DNA of 5,943 nucleotides from Pseudomonadota bacterium (lineage in GTDB: Bacteria; Pseudomonadota; Gammaproteobacteria; Xanthomonadales; Xanthomonadaceae). The position numbers and the translations under genes are program-made. The stretch is from positions 1 through 5,943 of the forward strand of contig JAEWOJ010000030.1 in assembly GCA_023399815.1 (NCBI GenBank), in the 5' to 3' direction. The first letter of the stretch is position 1; every line of letters begins with the position of its first letter. Below are positions 1 through 5,920 of this stretch, in pieces. The notes below the pieces were generated by a model. It was not told where the DNA came from. It saw only the letters and a program-made list of their open reading frames with translations, and did not search any database.

Positions 1-18
1 ATCCAACTATTCCTGCGG

Positions 19-42
19 TTGCCGGCCAGCGGCCGGCACTAC
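19..42 (-). repeat. GTAG-type REP palindrome (SMAG-like)
   Basis: Read on the minus strand, this begins with GTAG and continues as a perfect 8-bp stem TGCCGGCC, loop GCT, stem GGCCGGCA (plus-strand arms 20-27 and 31-38). GTAG followed by a short GC-rich hairpin is the signature of the REP elements described in Stenotrophomonas maltophilia (SMAG), which are mobilised by REP-associated tyrosine transposases. The stem sequence closely resembles one I recall from that family. It lies 47 bases past the stop codon of the minus-strand SDR gene, in the orientation of that gene's transcript, so it may also mark the 3' end of the mRNA. No T-run follows it. The rest of 1-88 shows only a weak 5-bp hairpin at 48-61. 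Confidence 0.7.
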
Positions 43-88
43 CCCGTCGCGCGTCAGCGCGGATGGCAGCCGTCCCGAAACGCCGGTT

Positions 89-907
89 TCAGTCCAGGAA
101 CAGGTCCGGCAGCAGCGGCTGCGACGGATCGACGGCGTAGCCGGACAGGTCGGTGACGCCGGCCTGCGCCAGCACTTCGTCGTCGATCAGGAAGCGGCCG
201 TGGAAACCCGTCGCCTCGCGCACCAGCACCGCGTGCGCGGCGTCGGCCATGATCTCGGGGCGACGGCAGCCGGCGGCATCGACGCCGGGAATCATGTTGA
301 TCGCGTCGGTGGCGATGATGGTGCGCGGCCACAGCGCGTTGACCGCCACGCCCTGCGGTCCGAATTCGGCGGCCAGGCCCAGGGTCACGAAGCTCATGCC
401 CATCTTGGCCAGCGTGTAGCCGGTGTGCGGCCCCCACCACTTCGGCTCCAGGCTCGGCGGCGGCGCCAGGGTGAGAATGTGCGGGTTGGGCGCCTGCAGC
501 AGGTGCGGCAGGCAGGCCTGCGCGCACAGGAAGCTGCCGCGCGCGTTGACCTGCTGCATCAGGTCGAAGCGCTTCATCGGCGTGTCCAGCGTGCCGCGCA
601 GCCAGATCGCGCTGGCGTTGTTGACCAGGATGTCGATGCCGCCGAAGGTATCGACCGTGGCCGCCACCGCCGCGCGCACCTGGTCCTCGTCGCGGATGTC
701 GCACTTCAGCGCGAGGCCGCCGCCGCCCGCCGCGATCACCGCATCGACGGCGGTGTGGATGGTGCCTGGCAGCTTGGGATTGGGCACTGCCGACTTGGCG
801 GCGATGGCGACGTTGGCGCCGTCGCGCGCGGCGCGCAGCGCGATCGCCAGGCCGATGCCGCGCGAGGCGCCGGTGATGAAGAGGGTCTTGCCTTGCAGGC
901 TGCTCAT
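89..907 (-). CDS. SDR family NAD(P)-dependent oxidoreductase, HSDL2-like
   Basis: This encodes a 272-residue classical-size short-chain dehydrogenase/reductase with a Rossmann fold, expected in the cytoplasm. The cofactor-binding TGASRGIG is at residues 12-19, NNAS at 96-99, the conserved Asn at 121, and the catalytic YxxxK is Tyr164/Lys168. The stretch around YTLAKMGMS, the later VNALWPRT (189-196) and the C-terminal IDDEVLAQAGVTD (241-253) match the hydroxysteroid dehydrogenase-like 2 (HSDL2) subgroup as I remember it; the SCP2 domain of animal HSDL2 is absent. The substrate is unknown. The expected catalytic Ser position appears to be Ala148 (THTL-type context LTLAPPPS), with Ser152 nearby. 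The start ATG has a GGAG ribosome binding site six bases upstream (plus-strand 914-917). A candidate -10 (CATAAT, minus strand, 948-943) lies within a dyad. The gene is divergent from the lipoprotein gene and appears monocistronic within the window. Confidence 0.93.
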   Translation of the reverse strand: MSSLQGKTLFITGASRGIGLAIALRAARDGANVAIAAKSAVPNPKLPGTIHTAVDAVIAAGGGGLALKCDIRDEDQVRAAVAATVDTFGGIDILVNNASAIWLRGTLDTPMKRFDLMQQVNARGSFLCAQACLPHLLQAPNPHILTLAPPPSLEPKWWGPHTGYTLAKMGMSFVTLGLAAEFGPQGVAVNALWPRTIIATDAINMIPGVDAAGCRRPEIMADAAHAVLVREATGFHGRFLIDDEVLAQAGVTDLSGYAVDPSQPLLPDLFLD

Positions 908-938
908 GCGCGACTCCGCGGTAGCCGATGGAAGCGGA

Positions 939-951
939 GCGCATTATGCGC
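939..951. promoter_or_regulatory. Perfect 6+1+6 dyad over a candidate SDR promoter
   Basis: GCGCAT-T-ATGCGC is a perfect inverted repeat in the 152-bp gap between the divergent SDR and lipoprotein genes. On the minus strand it contains CATAAT (948-943), five of six bases like a sigma-70 -10 box, which would start transcription near 936 and give a leader of about 29 bases containing the GGAG site of the SDR gene. The -35 region at the right spacing is poor. A regulator or simple chance could explain the dyad, and no specific factor can be named. The rest of 908-1059 shows no gene; for the lipoprotein gene only a weak GATACT (1025-1030) could be a -10. Confidence 0.35.
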
Positions 952-1059
952 CATGCCTGCCGCCGCCCAGGAACGCCGCGCGCGAACGCCTGCGGAAGAA
1001 CACCTGCCGTTAATGCGCGATGCCGATACTGGCGCCCTTCCGTATCCGTCGTGCCCCCG

Positions 1060-1746
1060 ATGAAACCGCTGCCCGCCACCGCTTTCCTGCTGTTCGTCCT
1101 TGCCCTGGCCGCCTGCCACCGACCCACCGTGCCGCCGGCCGAAGCAGCGCGCCCGCATGACGTGGCCGGCCGGACCACCGGCCTCGGCAGGGACATCGCG
1201 GCGGTGCGGATCGACGCCAGCGCGGTATGGAGCGGATCGACCGACGCGTGCCGCAGCGACGCCCCGCCCGACGGCGGCGACTGCGTGGTCGAGGCCATGC
1301 GCGGCGCCGGTGCGACACCGGCAGCGATCGCCGCCGCGCAGCGGCTGGCGGCGCAGGACACCCCCGGCTACGTGAGCGCCTGGGACGACCGCTCCGGCGT
1401 GGGCGTGGCGACGCTGGAATTCCCGCTGCGCGCCAATACCAACCAGGGCACCTGGCTGGTGGACGCCGGCGGCAGGACCATCGACGTGGACGCGGACGTG
1501 CTGCCCGACGACGCGCGTGCCGGGCCGGCGGCCAAGGCCTTCTTCGACAGGCATCCGGACGCGGCGCCGTTCGCCCCGGCGCAGGCCGCCGGCACCGCGC
1601 CGCTGCCCGATGGCGGCATACGCCTGCTCTATGCCACGCCGCTGCGCGGCTGCCATGCCTGCGCCGACGACGGCACGCTCACCCTGGGCTACGACTTCGA
1701 CGCCCAGCGCCGCTTCATCGGCAAGCAGGTGGTGGCGCTGCACTGA
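1060..1746 (+). CDS. Uncharacterised lipoprotein with a C-terminal CxxC
   Basis: This 228-residue protein is not one I recognise. It starts with a lipoprotein signal: Lys2, a hydrophobic stretch at 5-18 and the lipobox LAAC with Cys19, so it should be lipidated and membrane-anchored facing the periplasm. A proline/alanine-rich linker follows (about 20-40). The rest looks soluble: a pair of cysteines at 64 and 75, a helix-prone segment at 86-99, a segment rich in predicted beta structure at 103-145, and a C-terminal GCHACADDGTL with Cys198 and Cys201 followed by GYDFDAQRRF. The cysteines could form disulfides, and the CxxC could also bind metal or be redox-active, but nothing proves this. The start is chosen because ATG 1060 gives a clean signal peptide; GTG 1051 is an alternative, and an upstream in-frame ATG at 928 would bury the signal. 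No clear ribosome binding site is visible. It is convergent with exbD. Confidence 0.8.
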   Translation: MKPLPATAFLLFVLALAACHRPTVPPAEAARPHDVAGRTTGLGRDIAAVRIDASAVWSGSTDACRSDAPPDGGDCVVEAMRGAGATPAAIAAAQRLAAQDTPGYVSAWDDRSGVGVATLEFPLRANTNQGTWLVDAGGRTIDVDADVLPDDARAGPAAKAFFDRHPDAAPFAPAQAAGTAPLPDGGIRLLYATPLRGCHACADDGTLTLGYDFDAQRRFIGKQVVALH

Positions 1747-1751
1747 CGCCG

Positions 1752-1773
1752 TCGCCTCGGGAAGCCGGGGCGA
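1752..1773 (+). terminator. Hairpin just after the lipoprotein gene
   Basis: Five bases after the TGA stop (1744-1746) is a 9-bp stem TCGCCTCGG / CCGGGGCGA (1752-1760 with 1765-1773, one T-G wobble) closed by the four-base loop GAAG. The position and stability suit a terminator or an mRNA 3' barrier. There is no T-run after it, so it is not a canonical intrinsic terminator. Confidence 0.45.
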
Positions 1774-1838
1774 TGGCTGCGACAGGCCGGCTCACTGGCG
1801 ACCGAAGCGACGCGCCGGCCGGCGTTCTCTCCCCTCGG

Positions 1839-1873
1839 TTCCGGTGGATGCGTTGCGGCGCCATCCACCGGAA
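1839..1873. terminator. Perfect 12-bp stem-loop between convergent genes
   Basis: TTCCGGTGGATG (1839-1850) pairs perfectly with CATCCACCGGAA (1862-1873) around an 11-base loop. It lies 14 bases past the exbD stop codon on the minus strand and 93 bases past the lipoprotein stop on the plus strand, so it may end or protect transcripts from either side. Neither side has a T-run. Between this hairpin and the one at 1752-1773 there is also a 12-bp perfect palindrome, CGCCGGCCGGCG (1813-1824). No gene is seen in 1747-1886. Confidence 0.5.
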
Positions 1874-1886
1874 AACGCAACGGCCT

Positions 1887-2294
1887 TCACCGCACGAACG
1901 CGATGCGCTCCATGTGCGCGTTGTTGGCCGCGGCCAGGACCTTGGCCATCGTGTCGTACTCGGCGTCCGGGCTGGCATCGATGCGCAGCTCCGGCAGGTT
2001 GCCGGCATGCAGCCGGGCCTGTTCCTGCAATCGCGCCTGCAGGGCGGCGACCGGCAGCGCCTGTCCGTTCCAGGCAAGCTGGTTGGCGGCATCCACGCGC
2101 AGTTCGATCGGCGGCGGCGGTTCGACCCGCTGCACGGGACGGGTCGTGTGCTGCGGCAGATCCACCGGGATCGGCCACGACACCAGCGGCGCGGTGACGA
2201 TGAAGATGATCAGCAGCACCAGCATCACGTCCACCAGGGGAGTGACGTTGATCTCGGCGATCGGGCCGGAACTTCCTGCTGCACTGAATGCCAT
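1887..2294 (-). CDS. exbD: Biopolymer transport protein ExbD/TolR family
   Basis: This 135-residue protein is the usual length for ExbD, the inner-membrane subunit that with ExbB forms a proton-driven motor energising TonB or related systems. A short cytoplasmic N-terminus (1-19) is followed by one transmembrane helix (about 20-38) containing EINVTPLVDVMLVLLIIF with the proton-carrying Asp22. The periplasmic part begins with PVDLPQ (43-48), has a proline-rich PPPPIEL linker (59-65), and ends in the compact domain with DTMAKVLAAANNAHMERIAFV (114-134). The sequence resembles xanthomonad ExbD2-type proteins as I recall them. The start is supported by a strong AAGGAG six bases upstream (plus-strand 2301-2306). 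No exbB or tonB lies beside it: the upstream neighbour slt is divergent and the downstream neighbour is convergent, so it appears to be a lone gene. Its ExbB must be encoded elsewhere, and whether it serves TonB, Tol or another motor cannot be told from here. Confidence 0.93.
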   Translation of the reverse strand: MAFSAAGSSGPIAEINVTPLVDVMLVLLIIFIVTAPLVSWPIPVDLPQHTTRPVQRVEPPPPIELRVDAANQLAWNGQALPVAALQARLQEQARLHAGNLPELRIDASPDAEYDTMAKVLAAANNAHMERIAFVR

Positions 2295-2435
2295 GGTCCG
2301 CTCCTTCGGCGAGGCGACATGCCCCGGCCCGACACTACGCCGCGCGCCCTTCAGCGGCGGGCACCGCGTACCGTCGCGTTCAGCCCCCGTTTCGCCACGC
2401 GCGCACGGCCGCCGCCACGTTCATGCGCGAGCCGG

Positions 2436-2451
2436 CATCGCCGCGGCGATG
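2436..2451. promoter_or_regulatory. 16-bp perfect palindrome upstream of slt
   Basis: CATCGCCGCGGCGATG equals its own reverse complement. It sits in the exbD-slt divergent gap and ends 28 bases before the slt start codon, where the -35 element of the candidate slt promoter would lie, so it is placed like an operator. No regulator can be named. Short perfect palindromes also arise by chance in GC-rich DNA. Confidence 0.35.
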
Positions 2452-2467
2452 TTGACGACGGCCCGGC

Positions 2468-2473
2468 TATGCT
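2468..2473 (+). promoter_or_regulatory. Candidate -10 element of slt
   Basis: TATGCT matches four of six bases of TATAAT and ends six bases before the slt ATG at 2480. Transcription would then start at or next to the A of the start codon, giving a leaderless message, which agrees with the lack of any purine-rich ribosome binding site upstream. A TTGACG at 2452-2457 is only 10 bases away, too close to act as its -35. The rest of 2295-2467 holds no gene. Confidence 0.3.
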
Positions 2474-2479
2474 TTGCCG

Positions 2480-4426
2480 ATGAAACGCAATGCCTGCCTG
2501 CTGCCCTTCGCCGCGTCCCTGTTGCTGGCCTGCGCCGGCACCGGCGCGCAGACCCTCGACGCCCAACGCGCCGCGATGCGCATGGCCCTCGACGCTGCCG
2601 AGCGCGGCCAGTCCGATGCCGCCGCCAGCGCCGGCCTGCGCGACCACCCGCTGTACGGCTGGCTCGAATACAGCGCGCTGCGCCGTGGCATCGACACCGT
2701 GGACACGCCGCAGGCGCTGGATTTCCTCAGGCGCTACCAGGGCCAGGCCGTGGCCGAGGCATTCCGCGCGGCCTGGCTGCCCGCGCTGGCGCGCCGCCAG
2801 GACTGGCCAACCCTGCTCGCCAACTGGCAACCGACCAGCGACGCCGGCCTGCAATGCGCCGAACTCAACGCGCGCCTGGCCACCGGCAAGGCCGACGCGA
2901 AGTGGAGCAGCGACGCCCAGGCGTTGTGGCGCGGCAGCGGCAAGTCCCTGCCCGATGCCTGCGACCCGGTGTTCGCCGCGCTCGCCGATCGCGGCGGGCT
3001 GACGCCGGCGCTGCGCTGGGAACGCATCGACGCGGCCGCCGATGCGCAGCAGCCGGGCGTGATGCGCGCGGCGGCGCGCGGCCTGCCCGCCGCCGAACTG
3101 GCGCAAGCCAACGATTACGCCGCCTTCGTCGACAAGCCCGACGCGCGCGCGCTGAACTGGCCGAAGACCGCGCGCAGCCGCCGCATCGCCACCGACGGCC
3201 TGGCGAAGCTGGCGCGGACCGATCCGGACGCCGCCGAACGGCAGCTGCCGCAGTACGCGCAGGCGCTGGGACTGGGCGCCGACCAGCAGGCGCAGGTGCG
3301 CTACCAGATCGCGCTGTGGACGGTGGCCTCGTACCAGCCCGATTCGGCGCGGCGGCTGGCGGCGGTGCCTGAGTCGGCCTACGACGAGCGCCTGCACGAA
3401 TGGCGCGCGCGCGAGGCGATGGCGCGCGGCGACTGGCCCTCGGCGCTGGCCGCGATCCGCGCGATGCCCGCCGCCCAGCGCACCGATTCGCGCTGGCGCT
3501 GGTTCGAGGCGCGACTGCTGGAAAAGACCGGCAAGGCCGCCGAGGCCATGCCGCTCTATCGCGCCGTCGCCAGCGAATCCACCTTCCACGGCTTCCTCGC
3601 CGCCGACAGGCTGCAGCAGCCCTACGCGCTGTGTCCCTGGAACCCGGGCGACAGCGCGCAGGCGCGCGCGGCGGTGGCGCGCGACCCGGCGCTGGTGCGG
3701 GCGCTGGAACTGTTCCGCATCGACCGCGCGGCCTGGGCCGCGCGCGAGTGGGCCGACGCGCTGTCGCGGTTCGACGACACCCAGCGCCGGCTGGCGGTGG
3801 AAGTGGCCGGCGAAGGCGGCTGGTTCGACCGCGCGGTGTTCGGCCTGAAGGGCGCGCAGGAAATGCGCCTGTACGCACTGCGCTTCCCGCTGTACCACGA
3901 CGACACCATCCGCCGCGAAGCCGCGCGCAACGCACTGGACCCGGCCTGGATCGCCGCCGAGATCCGCGCCGAGAGCACCTTCAACCCGAACGCGCGCTCG
4001 CCCGCCAACGCCATGGGCCTGATGCAGGTGCTGCCCGCCACCGGTGCCGGCGTCGCCAGGCGCATCGGCCTGACCGGCTATGGCGGCGCGGCCAGCCTGT
4101 ACGACCCGGACACCAACATCGCCATCGGCAGCGCCTACCTGCGGCAGCTGCTGGACAAGTACGACGGCCTGCCCTACGTCACCATCGCCGCCTACAACGC
4201 CGGCCCCACGCCGACCGCGCGCTGGCAGTCGCAGCGCCCGGGCTTCGACCCGGATATCTGGATCGAGACCATCAGCTACAAGGAAACCCGCGAATACGTC
4301 GCCCGCGTGCTGGCCTTCAGCGTGATCTACGACTGGCGCCTCAACGGCAAGGCGGTGCCACTGGGCGACCGCATCGCCGGCCGCGTCGGTGCGCCGTCGC
4401 GCGGCTTCGCCTGCCCGAACGGATAG
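2480..4426 (+). CDS. slt: Soluble lytic murein transglycosylase (Slt70 type)
   Basis: This 648-residue periplasmic enzyme cleaves the MurNAc-GlcNAc bond of peptidoglycan non-hydrolytically, leaving 1,6-anhydroMurNAc ends; it acts in wall turnover and recycling. The length equals that of E. coli Slt70 (about 645). An N-terminal signal (Lys2-Arg3, hydrophobic 6-18) is followed by a long alpha-helical superhelical region (about 30-440) and a linker domain (about 440-480). The catalytic GH23 domain is at 485-615: AEIRAESTFNP with catalytic Glu498, the GLMQV motif (513-517), DPDTNIAIGSAYL (542-554), AYNAG (571-575) and ETREYV (602-607). ATG 2480 is preferred because it gives a clean signal peptide; an in-frame TTG at 2474 adds only two residues. 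There is no evident ribosome binding site. The signal contains LLLAC with Cys18, so lipidation is possible, although cleavage after TGA (21-23) is equally plausible. It is divergent from exbD, and a REP pair follows it. Confidence 0.95.
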   Translation: MKRNACLLPFAASLLLACAGTGAQTLDAQRAAMRMALDAAERGQSDAAASAGLRDHPLYGWLEYSALRRGIDTVDTPQALDFLRRYQGQAVAEAFRAAWLPALARRQDWPTLLANWQPTSDAGLQCAELNARLATGKADAKWSSDAQALWRGSGKSLPDACDPVFAALADRGGLTPALRWERIDAAADAQQPGVMRAAARGLPAAELAQANDYAAFVDKPDARALNWPKTARSRRIATDGLAKLARTDPDAAERQLPQYAQALGLGADQQAQVRYQIALWTVASYQPDSARRLAAVPESAYDERLHEWRAREAMARGDWPSALAAIRAMPAAQRTDSRWRWFEARLLEKTGKAAEAMPLYRAVASESTFHGFLAADRLQQPYALCPWNPGDSAQARAAVARDPALVRALELFRIDRAAWAAREWADALSRFDDTQRRLAVEVAGEGGWFDRAVFGLKGAQEMRLYALRFPLYHDDTIRREAARNALDPAWIAAEIRAESTFNPNARSPANAMGLMQVLPATGAGVARRIGLTGYGGAASLYDPDTNIAIGSAYLRQLLDKYDGLPYVTIAAYNAGPTPTARWQSQRPGFDPDIWIETISYKETREYVARVLAFSVIYDWRLNGKAVPLGDRIAGRVGAPSRGFACPNG

Positions 4427-4460
4427 CGGACCTGGCCGCCCGCTCCGCCTTCGCGTCCGG

Positions 4461-4476
4461 CCTTTGTGCCTTTGTG
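4461..4476 (+). repeat. Perfect 8-bp tandem duplication at the REP border
   Basis: CCTTTGTG occurs twice back to back (4461-4468 and 4469-4476), and the final G is also the first base of the GTAG head of the adjacent REP. It lies 34 bases after the slt stop. It may be a scar of REP insertion or slippage; with only two short copies this is tentative. Confidence 0.5.
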
Positions 4477-4594
4477 TAGGAGCGAGGCCAGTCGCGATGG
4501 GGGCTTTCCCGTTCAAATCCCCGCACACGGCTGTGCGGGCTGTTGCAGAGGGATCTGCGCGCAAGCCCCATCGCGACTGGCGTCGCTCCTACAC
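4474..4594. repeat. Inverted REP pair (BIME-like) between slt and cca
   Basis: The left arm (4474-4506, plus orientation, GTAG at 4476-4479) and right arm (4563-4594, minus orientation) are inverted copies of a roughly 32-base unit beginning GTGTAGGAGCGA and continuing GCCAGTCGCGATGGGG then CTT, differing by one substitution and one extra G. Each arm has an internal hairpin, GCGAC/GTCGC around GCCA in the right copy, with a G-G mismatch in the left. Between them are two further hairpins: CCCGCACA/TGTGCGGG (4520-4539, loop CGGC) and GCAGA/TCTGC (4545-4558, loop GGGA). The two arms could pair into one long cruciform or RNA hairpin. The element occupies most of the slt-cca gap and could separate expression of the two codirectional genes or protect the slt mRNA. 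No gene is seen in 4427-4660; 4595-4660 must contain the cca promoter. Confidence 0.85.
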
Positions 4595-4660
4595 TAAGCA
4601 GGGGCAGGCGAAAAGCGGGGGCAGGCGCCGGGGCAACCCGTCTTCCGGCATCATTCGCGC

Positions 4661-5890
4661 ATGAAGATCTATCTCGTCGGCGGCGCGGTCCGCGACCAAC
4701 TGCTGGGCCTGGACGCCGGCGACCGCGACTGGGTGGTGGTCGGCGCCACCCAGCAGCAGATGGAAGCACAGGGCTTCAAGGCCGTGGGCCGCGACTTCCC
4801 GGTGTTCCTGCATCCGCACACCGGCGAGGAACACGCGCTGGCGCGCACCGAGCGCAAGAGCGGGCGCGGCTACCGCGGCTTCGTGGTCGACGCCGATCCG
4901 TCGGTGACGCTGGAGCAGGACCTGCAGCGCCGCGACTTCACCCTCAACGCCATCGCCCGCGACGAGGACACTGGCGAACTGGTCGACCCGTGGGGCGGCG
5001 TGCGCGACATCGAGGCGCGGGTGCTGCGCCACGTCGGCCCGGCCTTCGTCGAGGATCCCCTGCGCGTGCTGCGCGCGGCGCGGTTCATGGCGCGCTTCGC
5101 GCCGCTGGGCTTCACCCTCGCTCCCGAGACCGCCGAGCTGATGCGGCACATCGCCGCCAGCGGCGAACTGGACGCGCTGGTGCCCGAGCGCATCTGGCAG
5201 GAACTGCGCAAGGCGCTGCGCTCGCCGCGTCCCTCGGCGTTCCTGCGCACGCTGCACGACACCGGCGCGCTGGCCTCGATCCTGCCGGAAGTGGACGCGC
5301 TGTACGGCGTGCCGCAGCGCGCCGAATTCCATCCGGAGGTGGACACCGGCGTGCACCAGGAAATGGTTAGCGACATGGCGGCGCGGCTGGCGCCGGGCGA
5401 CGACCTGGCCGGCTTCGCCGCACTCACCCACGACCTGGGCAAGGCGCTCACCCCGGCCGACCAGCTGCCGCGCCATGTCATGCACGAGCAGCGCGGGCTG
5501 AAGCCGCTGGCCGCGCTGTGCGAGCGCCTGAAGGTTCCCGCCGACCATCGCCAGCTGGCCGAAGCGGTGTGCCGCGAGCACCTCAACGTGCACCGCATCG
5601 ACGAACTGCGCGACGCCACGGTGCTGGAGCTGATCCAGCGCTGCGACGGCTTCCGCCGCCCCGAGCGCATCGCACAGCTGGCGCTGGCCTGCGAATGCGA
5701 CAAGCGCGGCCGGCTCGGCTTCGAGGACAGCGACTACCCGCAGCGCGCCACGCTGCTGCGCCTGCATGCCGCCGCGCTGGCGGTCAACGCGCGCGACATC
5801 ATGGCCGAAGGCCTGCAGGGGCCTGCCATCGGCAAAGCACTGGACAAGGCGCGGATCGCAGCAATCGCCACCGCACGTGCGCGTCTGTAG
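4661..5890 (+). CDS. cca: CCA-adding tRNA nucleotidyltransferase with HD domain
   Basis: This 409-residue class II tRNA nucleotidyltransferase adds or repairs the 3'-CCA end of tRNA using CTP and ATP without a nucleic-acid template; the E. coli enzyme is about 412 residues. The N-terminal catalytic head has GGAVRD (7-12), the metal-binding DRD (Asp21, Asp23), the RRDFTLNAIA motif (90-99) and EDPLRVLRAARF (131-142), the ordered motifs of the family. The C-terminal HD phosphohydrolase domain shows HPEVDTGVH (224-232) and THDLGKALTP (256-265, His257/Asp258). In E. coli-type enzymes this domain gives 2',3'-cyclic phosphodiesterase, 2'-nucleotidase and phosphatase activities. ATG 4661 starts the protein exactly at the family N-terminus. 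No ribosome binding site precedes it; CATCAT (4649-4654) ends six bases upstream and could be a -10 for a leaderless message. REP sequences flank the gene on both sides, and the TAG stop lies inside a GTAG repeat. Confidence 0.97.
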   Translation: MKIYLVGGAVRDQLLGLDAGDRDWVVVGATQQQMEAQGFKAVGRDFPVFLHPHTGEEHALARTERKSGRGYRGFVVDADPSVTLEQDLQRRDFTLNAIARDEDTGELVDPWGGVRDIEARVLRHVGPAFVEDPLRVLRAARFMARFAPLGFTLAPETAELMRHIAASGELDALVPERIWQELRKALRSPRPSAFLRTLHDTGALASILPEVDALYGVPQRAEFHPEVDTGVHQEMVSDMAARLAPGDDLAGFAALTHDLGKALTPADQLPRHVMHEQRGLKPLAALCERLKVPADHRQLAEAVCREHLNVHRIDELRDATVLELIQRCDGFRRPERIAQLALACECDKRGRLGFEDSDYPQRATLLRLHAAALAVNARDIMAEGLQGPAIGKALDKARIAAIATARARL

Positions 5891-5920
5891 GGGCATCTGT
5901 AGGAGCGCCTGTAGGAGCGA
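5885..5920 (+). repeat. Three 12-bp tandem copies of the REP head
   Basis: The units are CTGTAGGGGCAT (5885-5896), CTGTAGGAGCGC (5897-5908) and CTGTAGGAGCGA (5909-5920). The second and third differ only in the last base, and the first has three differences from the second. Each carries GTAG, spaced exactly 12 bases apart. The third unit is the start of the full REP at 5911, while the TAG of the first (5888-5890) is the cca stop codon. Confidence 0.85.

Noticed and set aside
928..1059. N-terminal extension of the lipoprotein by 44 residues
   Set aside because: The extension is Arg/Pro-rich and would place the lipoprotein signal internally, and it overlaps the divergent promoter region of the SDR gene.
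54..1361. A 435-codon minus-strand frame across the SDR gene and into the lipoprotein gene
   Set aside because: It overlaps two better supported genes in other frames, and its translation is Arg/Ala-rich low-complexity sequence without family features.
2452..2473. TTGACG plus TATGCT as a sigma-70 promoter pair for slt
   Set aside because: The spacer is only 10 bases, far from the usual 16-18, so the two cannot work together as a standard promoter.
2351..4564. A 737-codon open frame on the minus strand, longer than the sense gene slt
   Set aside because: It is antisense to a full-length Slt with all catalytic motifs. Its product is rich in Arg, Ala, Gly and Val with no recognisable domain, as expected from the strong third-position GC of the sense gene.
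4474..4594. CRISPR array or insertion sequence between slt and cca
   Set aside because: There are only two repeat arms, in inverted orientation, and there is no room for a transposase; the GTAG heads point to REP sequences.
4589..5896. A 435-codon minus-strand open frame across cca
   Set aside because: It is the complement of an intact, motif-complete cca gene, with a biased composition and no recognisable domain.
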